A stretch of 64,000 nucleotides of DNA from Caulobacter segnis. Lineage in GTDB: Bacteria > Pseudomonadota > Alphaproteobacteria > Caulobacterales > Caulobacteraceae. Below the pieces are notes generated by a model that saw only the letters and a program-made list of their open reading frames with translations, made no database searches and was not told the origin of the DNA. Shown one piece after another: positions 18,327 through 26,626 of this stretch (position 1 is its first letter; each line of letters begins with the position of its first letter). The stretch covers positions 434,001 through 498,000 of the forward strand of contig NZ_JARQWW010000001.1 in NCBI RefSeq assembly GCF_029543125.1. The letters are read 5' to 3'. The translations under genes and the position numbers were made by a program.

Positions 18327-19592
18327 ATGAACGCCCCTGTCGCCCTGCCCCCGCTCTCCGAAGCCAACCGGTTCGCCCGGCCGCTGAAGATCACCGGCGC
18401 GAAGGTGATCGTGACCTGCCCCGGGCGCAACTTCGTCACCCTCAAGATCGAGACCGCTGAAGGCGTTTACGGCCTGGGCGACGCAACCCTCAACGGGCGC
18501 GAACTGGCTGTGGTCAGCTATCTGGAAGATCACGTCATCCCCTGCCTGATCGGGCGCGACGCACACCAGATCGAAGACATCTGGCAGTACCTCTATCGCG
18601 GCGCTTACTGGCGCGGCGGCCCGGTGACCATGACCGCCATCGCCGCCGTCGATACGGCTCTGTGGGACATCAAGGGCAAGGCCGCCGGCTTGCCGGTCTA
18701 CCAGCTGCTGGGCGGCGCGTGCCGCACGGGGGTGACCGTCTATGGCCACGCCAACGGCGAGACCATCGATGAGACCATCGCCGAGGCGGTGAAGTACAAG
18801 GCCATGGGCTACAAGGCGATCCGCCTGCAGACGGGGGTGCCCGGCCTGGCCAGCACCTACGGCGTCTCCAGGGACAAGATGTTCTACGAGCCGGCCGACG
18901 CGGACATGCCGACCGAAAATATCTGGTCGACCCCGCAATACATGGCTCATGCGCCCAGGCTGTTCGAGAAGGCCCGCGAGGTGCTGGGCTGGGATGTGCA
19001 CCTGCTGCATGACGTGCACCATCGCCTGACGCCGATCGAAGCCGGTCGCCTGGGCAAGGACCTGGAGCCGTATCGCCTGTTCTGGCTGGAGGACGCGGTT
19101 CCGGCGGAAAACCAGGCCAACTTCCGCCTGATCCGCCAGCACACCACCACGCCGCTGGCCGTAGGCGAGATCTTCGACTCGATCTGGAGCTGCAAGCAGC
19201 TGATCGAGGAGCAGTTGATCGACTACATCCGGGCCACCGTGGTCCACGCCGGCGGCGTCAGCCACCTGCGCAAGGTCGCCAGCTTTGCAGCCATGCACAA
19301 CGTCAAGACCGGCTGCCATGGCGCCACCGACCTGTCGCCGGTCTGCATGGCGGCGGCCCTGCATTTCGACCTTTCGGTCCCGAACTTCGGCCTGCAGGAA
19401 TACATGCGCCACACCGAGGAGACGGACGCGGTCTTCCCGCACGCCTACAGCTTCAAGGACGGCATGCTGCACCCGGGCGACAAGCCGGGCCTGGGCGTGG
19501 ATATCGACGAGGTGCTGGCCGGAGAATACCCCTACAGGCGCGCCTACCTGCCGGTGAACCGCCTGCGGGACGGCACGATGTTCGACTGGTGA
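18327..19592 (+). CDS. manD: D-mannonate dehydratase, enolase superfamily
   Basis: 421 aa, enolase-superfamily dehydratase of the ManD/RspA type (about 400 aa), slightly extended at the N terminus. Features are the GDATLNGRE capping loop near residue 50, the helical Tyr-rich loop [13 protein letters not shown] typical of ManD (about residue 175), DVHHRL and [11 protein letters not shown] for metal binding, GEIFDS, and HGATDLSP near residue 330. It dehydrates D-mannonate to 2-keto-3-deoxy-D-gluconate in the cytoplasm, the third step of glucuronate catabolism. Its presence implies the locus supplies glucuronate. Uronate isomerase, fructuronate reductase and the KDG kinase/aldolase are not in the window. 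Confidence 0.93.
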   Translation: MNAPVALPPLSEANRFARPLKITGAKVIVTCPGRNFVTLKIETAEGVYGLGDATLNGRELAVVSYLEDHVIPCLIGRDAHQIEDIWQYLYRGAYWRGGPVTMTAIAAVDTALWDIKGKAAGLPVYQLLGGACRTGVTVYGHANGETIDETIAEAVKYKAMGYKAIRLQTGVPGLASTYGVSRDKMFYEPADADMPTENIWSTPQYMAHAPRLFEKAREVLGWDVHLLHDVHHRLTPIEAGRLGKDLEPYRLFWLEDAVPAENQANFRLIRQHTTTPLAVGEIFDSIWSCKQLIEEQLIDYIRATVVHAGGVSHLRKVASFAAMHNVKTGCHGATDLSPVCMAAALHFDLSVPNFGLQEYMRHTEETDAVFPHAYSFKDGMLHPGDKPGLGVDIDEVLAGEYPYRRAYLPVNRLRDGTMFDW

Positions 19593-19628
19593 GCCCAAGC
19601 GCGCGTCTTGGCTGAGCCGATGCTTTCG

Positions 19629-19647
19629 AAAAAAGGCCGGAGCGACC
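19629..19647 (-). terminator. Probable terminator of the minus-strand pectin operon
   Basis: On the minus strand GGTCG-CTC-CGGCC (19647-19635) forms a short hairpin with one G-T pair, followed by six T residues at 19634-19629, just past the rhamnose mutarotase stop. The same zone has GCCCAAG/CTTGGC (19594-19613), which may help end manD on the plus strand, although no T run follows there. Confidence 0.5.
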
Positions 19648-19649
19648 GC

Positions 19650-19991
19650 TTAGCGCGCGCTCTTGGCCGTCAGATGGAAGACTGAAGTCAGGTCGACCTG
19701 GACCGGGACGTTGTCGGGGCGGGTCTGCATGATGTCCGCCATCATCGCCCACCAGCGCTGCATCAGCTCGGTTCGGGGAAGTCGGGCCATGGTGTTGTCG
19801 ATCGTGCGGGTGAGGACGGCGAACAGGTGATGCGTCTCCTCGTCGAGGAAGATGCGGTAGTCGCGCACGCCGGCCTCGGTCAGGGCCGATGAGAGTTCGG
19901 GCCAGATCTCGTCGTGACGGCGCTTGTACTCCGCGGCCTGGCCGGGATTAAGCGTCATCCGAAAGGCGATGGTCTCGAGCGCTTCGCTCAT
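19650..19991 (-). CDS. rhaM: L-rhamnose mutarotase
   Basis: 113 aa, close to the usual 104-110 aa. It has the RhaM core: AFRMTLNPGQAAEYKRRHDEIWPEL at the N terminus with the catalytic His, and the Trp-rich WWAMMADIMQ near the C terminus. The enzyme interconverts alpha and beta anomers of L-rhamnose. Its ATG overlaps the stop of the transporter by 4 bases (ATGA), the last gene of the pectin operon. Rhamnose would come from rhamnogalacturonan side products. No rhamnose isomerase or kinase is present here. Confidence 0.9.
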   Translation of the reverse strand: MSEALETIAFRMTLNPGQAAEYKRRHDEIWPELSSALTEAGVRDYRIFLDEETHHLFAVLTRTIDNTMARLPRTELMQRWWAMMADIMQTRPDNVPVQVDLTSVFHLTAKSAR

Positions 19992-21580
19992 CTTGGCTCC
20001 CCATGAAGCGGCCGGGCGCCCAGGGTGTTGCGGCCCCAGAGCCGCGCATAAGGCCAGCCGGTCAGATCCTCGACAACCTCGCCGGCGGCGCGGCTGGAAG
20101 GCGCGGTCGCGCCAACGCGCAGGTGCTCGATCTCCGCCATCAGCACCTCGTGTGTCCGCGCATTGAGGCGGAAGCGCCAGGAGGCGGCCAGACCCAGCAG
20201 CATCACCACCGCCGGTCCCAGGACCAGCAGCCAGGCGACCGTGGCCACGGCCTGCGGACTTTGCACGAGGGCGCCGCCCGCCGTCTTCGGAGAGACATAG
20301 CCGCCCAGATCGATGATCCAGCCCGTGATGATGATGGCGCCGGACTGAGCCACCTTGCGCACCAGGGTCATCACGCCGGCGAAGATGCCTTCGCGGCGTT
20401 GCCCGGTGACCGCCTCGTCCACGTCCGGCAGGTAGTTGTAGACCGACCAGGGCACGAAGTTCAGGGTCCCGCGCCCCAAACCCGCCAGGATGATGGGCCC
20501 CATCACCCAGACGACAGATGCAGGGTCGGTCGCCACGAACGCCGCGCTCCCCCCCGCGGCCGGCCGCGTCAGATAGATGGCCAGCAGCCACAGGAGCGCG
20601 GCCCCGAAGAAGGCGATGGCGATCCGATAGGCCGCCGCCGGCCCGATGCGGATCACCAGATTGATGGCGACCATCACCGACACCAGCTGGGCGGCGTACA
20701 TGAGGGTCATCATCTGCGAGATCATCACCGTCGCGCCCATCATCACCGTGGCCACGAAGATCGGGAAGGCGGTGTTGAAGATGTCCTGCGAGATGTATCC
20801 GCCCAGATAGATCGACAGGTGCTGGCGGAAAGCCCGGATCCGCAAGGTCGAGAACAGGTCACGGAACATGCGGGCCGGGATCAGGAGCGCGGCCTTAAGG
20901 CTGAACGGCGCCGAACGGACGGCGCGTTCCTCGGCCGTGTACGGGCGCTCCCAGCTCAGGCAGACCACCACAAGCACCGTCAGGCTGAACATCACCCCGA
21001 AGATGCCGCCCATGATGAAGAAGGTCTGGGCGGAGTCCCGGCCGCCTACGGCGTTGATGATCACGGTGGGCAGATAGGAGGCGACGATGGCCGAGCCCTG
21101 TCCCACCAGGATGCGGGCCCCGGCGAAGCGGGCTTTTTGCTTGTAGTCCTTGGTCATCTCCGCGGCGAGCGTCTCCCACGGGATCAGGAACATCGTGTAG
21201 AGCAGCTCGAAGAAGACGAAGACCGCCAGGTAGTAAAGGAAGGTCTGGCCGGTCACGAAGATCAGCGCGAAGCTGGGCAGCAGCGGAATGGTGATCAGCA
21301 GGAAGACCTTCCGGCGGCCGATACGCCGGCCGATCCGGGTGTGCCGCAGATTGTCCGACAGGTAGCCGATCAGGGGACAGGTGATCGCCTCCAGCAGGCG
21401 CGGCAGGCCCAGGATCAGGCCGGCCTCCACGGCGGTCAGACCGCAGAAGGTGGTGAAGAAGTAGAACAGCCAGCCGGTGATGACCGCCTGGGCGCCGGCG
21501 CCCAGCACGTCGCCCGAGCCCCAGCCCCAATAGTTCCACCAGCGGGGAACGCGCGGCGCGGACTGCGAGGACGTCGTCAC
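19988..21580 (-). CDS. MFS sugar transporter (GPH/MFS_2 type, oligouronide importer)
   Basis: 530 aa from a GTG at 21580, two bases after the stop of the upstream GH105; an ATG at 21616 inside that gene would add 12 residues. About 12 hydrophobic segments are visible, with WNYWGWGSGDVLG at the start of helix 1 and the loop IGRRIGRRKVFLL between helices 2 and 3, as in glycoside-pentoside-hexuronide cation symporters. It should carry uronides or disaccharides across the inner membrane. An extra loop and an approximately 60-residue C-terminal tail are longer than usual. Placed between GH105 and rhaM, a galacturonate-containing oligomer is the likely substrate. Confidence 0.85.
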   Translation of the reverse strand: MTTSSQSAPRVPRWWNYWGWGSGDVLGAGAQAVITGWLFYFFTTFCGLTAVEAGLILGLPRLLEAITCPLIGYLSDNLRHTRIGRRIGRRKVFLLITIPLLPSFALIFVTGQTFLYYLAVFVFFELLYTMFLIPWETLAAEMTKDYKQKARFAGARILVGQGSAIVASYLPTVIINAVGGRDSAQTFFIMGGIFGVMFSLTVLVVVCLSWERPYTAEERAVRSAPFSLKAALLIPARMFRDLFSTLRIRAFRQHLSIYLGGYISQDIFNTAFPIFVATVMMGATVMISQMMTLMYAAQLVSVMVAINLVIRIGPAAAYRIAIAFFGAALLWLLAIYLTRPAAGGSAAFVATDPASVVWVMGPIILAGLGRGTLNFVPWSVYNYLPDVDEAVTGQRREGIFAGVMTLVRKVAQSGAIIITGWIIDLGGYVSPKTAGGALVQSPQAVATVAWLLVLGPAVVMLLGLAASWRFRLNARTHEVLMAEIEHLRVGATAPSSRAAGEVVEDLTGWPYARLWGRNTLGARPLHGEPR

Positions 21581-21582
21581 GA

Positions 21583-22689
21583 TCAGATGTACCGCCGCAT
21601 GAACTCGGCCAGGCACAGGATCGCCAGCGACTGGCCATAGGGCATGGAGGTCAGCGGAATGTCGCGATAGCCCTGCAGGTCGTCAAAGACCGGCGTGCCG
21701 AAGGAGACCTGCTGCAGCTCGCCCTCGGGCGAGATGTTGGCGAGAACACCCTTCACCGCCTTCAAGGCGACCGCCTCATACTCTGCGCTGATGTAGCGCT
21801 TGCGGACCGCCTTCAGGATCCCATAGGCGAAGCCGGCGGTGGCGGAGGCCTCCAGATAGCTGGTATCGTCCGGGATCAGGGTGCGCCACAGGCCGCTCTC
21901 GTGCTGGTGCGCGGCCAGGGCTTTGACCTGCGCCTCCAGGGTCTCGATCAGGAAGCGGCGCAGGCTGTCCTCGGGCGGCAGATCCAGAAGCTCGATGAAC
22001 TCGGGGATGGCGATGGTCACCCAGCAGTTCCCGCGCGCCCACAGGGCGTCGGCGAAGTTGTGCCGCCCCAGGAACGTCCACCCGTGGAACCACAAGCCGC
22101 TCTTGCGGTCGAACAGGTACTTGATGTGGATGAGGAACTGCTTCTTGGCCTCCTCCACATAGTGATCACGGCCCAGCAGCAGGCCGATCTTGGCCAGCGG
22201 CAGGACGCTCATCATCAAGGTGTCGTCCCAGAGCTCCTGCGGGTTCTCGTCATTGAAGACGATGTGCTGGAACCCGCCCTCCTCGGTGCGCGGCAGGCCG
22301 TCCATCAGCCATTCGGCCCAGGTGTCCAGATAGGGGATGTAGGTCTGGTCGCCGGTCTGCTCGTAGAGATAGGCCAGCGTCAGGAAGGGCGAGACGGTGT
22401 TGATGTTCTTGGTCGGGGTGCCGGCGGCGAAGCGGTTCTCGAACCAGTCGAGCATGATGTTCAGCGTGGCCGCATCATTCGTCTGCTCGAAGAATTTGTA
22501 GAGGCCGTAAAGGCCGATCCCGTGGGTCCACTCCCAGTCGTTCCAGCCCTTGGTGTCGATCACCCGGCCGTCGTCCAGACGCAGCAGGAACGCACCGGAC
22601 TCATCCTTGATGTTCACCAGGTTGTCCGTCAGCCGCGCGATGGCGTCGCGGATGTCGGCATAGGACAGGTCATGGACGAGGTGGGGCAT
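21583..22689 (-). CDS. Glycoside hydrolase family 105 (cytoplasmic unsaturated galacturonyl hydrolase)
   Basis: 368 aa without a signal peptide, matching YesR/YteR-type cytoplasmic enzymes. Motifs: WEWTHGIGLYGLYK near residue 53, ELWDDTLMMSVLPLA near 150 (acid Asp), LWARGNCWVTIAIPEF near 220, and SATAGFAYGIL near 290. It would hydrolyse the unsaturated galacturonyl residue from imported rhamnogalacturonan or pectin disaccharides. The ATG follows TGGAG at proper spacing; the open frame continues upstream without a better start. Next gene is the transporter, nearly touching. Confidence 0.92.
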   Translation of the reverse strand: MPHLVHDLSYADIRDAIARLTDNLVNIKDESGAFLLRLDDGRVIDTKGWNDWEWTHGIGLYGLYKFFEQTNDAATLNIMLDWFENRFAAGTPTKNINTVSPFLTLAYLYEQTGDQTYIPYLDTWAEWLMDGLPRTEEGGFQHIVFNDENPQELWDDTLMMSVLPLAKIGLLLGRDHYVEEAKKQFLIHIKYLFDRKSGLWFHGWTFLGRHNFADALWARGNCWVTIAIPEFIELLDLPPEDSLRRFLIETLEAQVKALAAHQHESGLWRTLIPDDTSYLEASATAGFAYGILKAVRKRYISAEYEAVALKAVKGVLANISPEGELQQVSFGTPVFDDLQGYRDIPLTSMPYGQSLAILCLAEFMRRYI

Positions 22690-22783
22690 GATCACTCCAG
22701 GCGGGTATGAGCATCGAGCGTGCGGCTGCGAGGCTGAGCAGGTCCTTACGAGAGCTGCGACGCCCGTTCCATACAAACCAGGG

Positions 22784-24022
22784 CTATGTCGTCGACCTGG
22801 CCAGGAACGGTTGGTCCTTAGCCACCACGATGCGTCCCTGGCTGTCGAATTCGATGCGCACCAGGCCCGGCTTCTCGCGGAAGGGCGCGCTGTCGTCATT
22901 GCCGAAGTAAGTCTGCCACCAGCGCCCCTGGTGATCTTTGAAGACATTGCCGCCGCCCCCGCCCGGCACGCCCTCGTGGCGGGTGTGGTATGGGCCAAAC
23001 AGCTGGTCGGACATGGCGAAGGCGAAGGAGTATCGGCCGTCGGTCTTGTGGACGACGCCCAGATAGTAACGGCCGTCGTGCTTGAAGAGCGTGACCCCCT
23101 CGAAGCCGAGCCGGCGACGGCCCTGAGCATCGGTCTGCGCCGTCGCCTCGTCCAGCTTCAGGGGAATCCAATCGCCCTCGAAGGCGCTGAAGTCGCGCTT
23201 GATCTGGCGGATCGCCTCCCCCGCGCCGAAGCTCAGCCAGACGCGTCCGTCGTCATCCTCGAACAGAGTGGAGTCGATGTTGCCCTTGATCGGCGCCACA
23301 TCGGAGATCACCGGCCGGTAGGGCCCCTCGGGCTTGCCGGAAACGCTCTTGAGCAGCCCCACGCCGACGCCGCTGATGGAGGTGCAGATGACCCAGGCGC
23401 CGGCCACGAAGTGGATCTCCGGCGCCCAGATCGCCCGGAACGGCACGCCCTTGCGCATCGTCCAGTTCTTCTCCCAGGTCCCGTCGCGCTCGATGCTCCA
23501 GACCAGACCCAGGTAGTCCCAGGTCTCCAGATCGCGGGAGCGCCAAAGCTCCACCCCGTCGTTGCAGGCCCAGATGTTGTCGCCCGTCGAGCCGGTCATG
23601 TAGTAGGCGCCGTCGGGGGCGGGCCGCACGATGGTGTCGCGAATGTGCGCGTCCCAGATTGGCCGGATCGGCGGCAGAAGCCCGTCCTTGACCACTGAAC
23701 CGGAGGACGATCCGCCCCAGGGCGCCGTGGGATAGGACCGCGGAACCGGTCCCTCATAGCGCACGTCCGGCATGCCCGAGACCCAGCCGCCGCCCTGAGT
23801 GCGCGCGCTCACGGGCGCGCCGCCGCCGCTGACGCCGGAATAGGGCCAGTAGTCGCGTCTCGGCGCAGGGATGATCCTGCGGCTGTTGTCCACATCCGCC
23901 GCCAGCGGCTTGCCCGGCGGAGGCGGCGCGTCGGTGTAGACGGTCTGCGCCAGGGCCGCGCCAGGCGCCAGGGCGGCGAGGCCCAGCACGATGTCGCGTC
24001 GGTGCGGCTTGTGTCGATTCAT
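22784..24022 (-). CDS. GH43-like five-bladed beta-propeller glycosidase, Tat-exported
   Basis: 412 aa. The N terminus HRRDIVLGLAALAPGAALA looks like a twin-arginine signal. The GH43-like catalytic set is visible: base Asp129 in HIRDTIV, the pKa-modulating Asp in IDSTLFEDDDG, and the acid Glu in FEGVTLF; WAPEIHF also fits. GH43 enzymes release arabinose, xylose or galactose from side chains, here probably arabinan or galactan decorations of pectin. A Gly/Pro-rich linker of about 70 residues precedes the propeller. A 94-base gap to the GH105 downstream holds no gene. Confidence 0.82.
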   Translation of the reverse strand: MNRHKPHRRDIVLGLAALAPGAALAQTVYTDAPPPPGKPLAADVDNSRRIIPAPRRDYWPYSGVSGGGAPVSARTQGGGWVSGMPDVRYEGPVPRSYPTAPWGGSSSGSVVKDGLLPPIRPIWDAHIRDTIVRPAPDGAYYMTGSTGDNIWACNDGVELWRSRDLETWDYLGLVWSIERDGTWEKNWTMRKGVPFRAIWAPEIHFVAGAWVICTSISGVGVGLLKSVSGKPEGPYRPVISDVAPIKGNIDSTLFEDDDGRVWLSFGAGEAIRQIKRDFSAFEGDWIPLKLDEATAQTDAQGRRRLGFEGVTLFKHDGRYYLGVVHKTDGRYSFAFAMSDQLFGPYHTRHEGVPGGGGGNVFKDHQGRWWQTYFGNDDSAPFREKPGLVRIEFDSQGRIVVAKDQPFLARSTT

Positions 24023-24034
24023 GGCGGACTTGCC

Positions 24035-25015
24035 TCAGACTTTCGGGCGCCAGCCGTCGGCGCCGGCCAGGAACACGGACTTCGACCAGCGGGCGGCCTG
24101 CGCCCTGGTCAGCTGGTGCGTGCGCGGCTCGCGCGCCGAGACGTCGCCTCCCGGTCCCGTCGAGGCGAACTCGGCGAAATAGGCGGTGTCCAAAGTAGTG
24201 GTCCGGCCCGGATGCCATTCGCGCCAGCCAGCGGGATTCAGCGGCGCGCGGATGTCGGTGCGCATGAAGATCACCGCCGCGTATGGCCGCCAGGCGCGGC
24301 CCAGATAGACGTTCCCGGCCCCCGGCTCGGCGGTGATCACGCAGCGGTCGAAAACATAGGCGCTGTCCTGATCGGGGGCGTTCTTGCTCTGCGCCGTGAT
24401 CAAGATCTCGTCATTGGTGATGGCGTGGATATGGCACCGGTCGAAGAAGGCCTTGGCGTCGCCGAAGATGAAATCAACGTGCCCCTCGATGCGGCAGTCA
24501 TGGAAGTACTGGCGACTGGGCGGACGCCCCTTGCGGCTGGCCGCGTAGAGGGTGTCCTGAGCGCCGAGCAGCACCACCTTGTCGAACACCGCGCGGTCGC
24601 CGGTGATCGACAGCGCCACCGCCTGGGATCGCTGCGGATCACGCAGGTGGTAGTCGTTCTGGATTGTCAGATTGCGGGCGGTGAAGTCGTCGCCCGAGAC
24701 GTTGAGGGTCGAGGACTTGAAGGTGCCGCCGGCGGTTCGTGCGCCGTCGCCAAAGACCAGCACCACATCGCCCGGCTTGGCCCCGAGCCCGGTCAGGGTG
24801 ACGCCGCCGGCCTCGATGGTCAGCTTCTCGCGATAGGCGCCAGGCGCGATGAGCAACTCGCCGCCTTGCGGCGGCAGGGCGGCGAGACCCGCCGCGACCG
24901 TCGGGTGATGGCCTGGCCCCACCCGGACGCGAGAATGCGCGGCGGCGGAGGCGGGAAGGGCCGGCGCCAGGAGCAGCCCGGCGGCGACCGCGCGGCGGGA
25001 CAGGGCCCTGTTCAT
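24035..25015 (-). CDS. Pectinesterase (carbohydrate esterase family 8)
   Basis: 326 aa with an N-terminal Arg-rich export signal (SRRAVAAGLLLAPALPASAAA). The right-handed beta-helix carries all CE8 signatures: QAVAL (131-135), GAQDTLYA with acid/base Asp154, HVDFIFG with nucleophile Asp181, and LGRAWRPYA with Arg240. It removes methyl esters from homogalacturonan, preparing it for the pectate lyase upstream. The start overlaps the lyase stop by 4 bases (ATGA), indicating translational coupling. Confidence 0.95.
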   Translation of the reverse strand: MNRALSRRAVAAGLLLAPALPASAAAHSRVRVGPGHHPTVAAGLAALPPQGGELLIAPGAYREKLTIEAGGVTLTGLGAKPGDVVLVFGDGARTAGGTFKSSTLNVSGDDFTARNLTIQNDYHLRDPQRSQAVALSITGDRAVFDKVVLLGAQDTLYAASRKGRPPSRQYFHDCRIEGHVDFIFGDAKAFFDRCHIHAITNDEILITAQSKNAPDQDSAYVFDRCVITAEPGAGNVYLGRAWRPYAAVIFMRTDIRAPLNPAGWREWHPGRTTTLDTAYFAEFASTGPGGDVSAREPRTHQLTRAQAARWSKSVFLAGADGWRPKV

Positions 25016-26250
25016 TGCGACGCCCGCTTGGGATAGCCGCCGACCTCGGCCTCGTCGTCGATGACCCTGCCTGTCCCGTCCTTGACCTGACGCACCACGC
25101 GAAGGTCGGTCGCATCGCGGTCCCAGGGGCGAGCACCCGCCCGGGCCAGAACCTTGGTCTCCACCTGCGACGCCGGGATCGCCTTCAGGCCGCTTGGCCA
25201 GAACGGCGCCTTGGCGAGCGGCCGCACCTTGGGCAACGGTTCGGTGGGCAAAATGCGCAAGGGCGCCATGACGCGACCGTCGGCCAGATGTGCGAGGTTG
25301 TCCTTGGCGAACAGCTCCAGATCACCCTGCCCCTCGACGATGAGGAACGGCAGGTCCGGTCGGGTGGAGCGGCCGCCCTTGAGCACGTTGCCCACCAGGA
25401 CGAGCTGGCCGACCTGCCAGGGGTGGCCGACCCACTCGGAGGCGTTGAGGGCATAGTGCATGGCTCGTGTGCCCGGGTCATAGATCAGGTTGTTGACCGA
25501 CACCGCGTGGACCCCGCCCTTGAACAGCTGATTGCGCTCGAGGTTGTGGGCATAGAGGTTGCCGACGATCAGGATGCCCGTGGCGTTGTCGTGGATCAGG
25601 CTGCCCTTGGAGTGCTCGCCCTTGACGTGGCTGGCGTTGGACAGGCCCTCGGAGACGATGTTGTTGCTGAAGGTCACGCGGCGCGAGGTTCCGGCGCGCC
25701 AACCGGCGACGTCCTCTCCTCCCTCGAACCTGGGGCCGGAGGCCGACAGGTTCTCGTCCGTCGCCCACGAGATCGAGCAATGGTCGATGATCACGTCGCG
25801 GGCGCTGCGCAGGGAGATTCCGTCGACCTCGTAGCCGCTCTTGTCGGGCGCCCCGTCGCGGCCGGCCCGCACGCGGATATGGCGCACGATCACGTCGTGG
25901 GTGTTGATGGCCAGATCCCCCCGGATGAGGGTGACGCCCGGAGACGGCGCCCCTTCGCCATCGATCGTCACGAACGGCTCGCGCAGCTGGAGGGTCTTGC
26001 GGCCAAGATCGATGACCCCGCCCACGGCGAAGCTGATGATGCGCGGGCCCTTGGCCTTGAGCGCCGCGCGAAGGGATCCCGGCCCTTCATTGGCGAGGGT
26101 GGTGACGACGATCCTGCGACCGCCTTCGCCGCCGCGGGTGCGCGTGAAGCCGTCGTCCTCCGATGCCGCCGCGGCGGTCGATACGGCCGCAGCCGCAAAG
26201 ACGGCGGCGGTGAACGTTCGGCGGCTGATCCGCCCGGTGCAAGGTCCCAT
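25012..26250 (-). CDS. Pectate lyase family 1 (Tat-exported)
   Basis: 412 aa. The N terminus has SRRTFTAAVFAAAAV, a twin-arginine signal. A parallel beta-helix begins with VVTTLANEGPGSLRAAL and contains DVIVRHIRVRAG, VDGISLRSARDVIIDHCSISW near residue 140, and TFSNNIVSEGL, as in PL1 bacterial pectate lyases (calcium-dependent beta-elimination of polygalacturonate). It opens a six-gene minus-strand operon (PL1, CE8, GH43-like, GH105, MFS, RhaM). Family assignment is firm; subfamily is not determined. Confidence 0.92.
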   Translation of the reverse strand: MGPCTGRISRRTFTAAVFAAAAVSTAAAASEDDGFTRTRGGEGGRRIVVTTLANEGPGSLRAALKAKGPRIISFAVGGVIDLGRKTLQLREPFVTIDGEGAPSPGVTLIRGDLAINTHDVIVRHIRVRAGRDGAPDKSGYEVDGISLRSARDVIIDHCSISWATDENLSASGPRFEGGEDVAGWRAGTSRRVTFSNNIVSEGLSNASHVKGEHSKGSLIHDNATGILIVGNLYAHNLERNQLFKGGVHAVSVNNLIYDPGTRAMHYALNASEWVGHPWQVGQLVLVGNVLKGGRSTRPDLPFLIVEGQGDLELFAKDNLAHLADGRVMAPLRILPTEPLPKVRPLAKAPFWPSGLKAIPASQVETKVLARAGARPWDRDATDLRVVRQVKDGTGRVIDDEAEVGGYPKRASQ

Positions 26251-26407
26251 CGGCTCCTCCCGAGCGCGCTCTTCCAGGCGTCTTGCACACGAAATGGTTG
26301 CGCTTCGACGAGCCGGCGAAGCACCCCTTTCCGTAGCGTCCTTATGGCCGCGACGTCCTTGGCGGGCTCATCAAACGAGGGGAGCCAAGGCTCGGTCAAG
26401 AAAAAAC

Positions 26408-26464
26408 TGACACCGGTGGCATTGTCAGCAAACGGGGTTCGAGTTAGCAATGATACCGGTATCT
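26408..26464. promoter_or_regulatory. Two ACCGGT-centred palindromes between the pectin operon and TonB receptor
   Basis: TGACACCGGTGGCA (26408-26421) and TGATACCGGTATCT (26451-26464) are 14-base near-palindromes with identical cores, 43 bases apart. The second has one mismatch from perfect. Their shape (TGAtACCGGTatCA) is typical of LacI-family operators. They lie in the divergent region and could control both directions; no LacI regulator is encoded in the window. Confidence 0.6.
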
Positions 26465-26626
26465 TTCGCGATTTCACGACGAAAGGGCCGTTTTCGCCTG
26501 TCAGGGCGGGAGCAGAGAGATGACGGCCGTCCCCTGGGCTGGGCGGTTGTGAGCGAGCATCGGCCGGCGGGCGCGTCCCGTTCAAATCAGGCCGGGCATC
26601 GTGGGAGGAGCCCGGGGAAGAGACCT

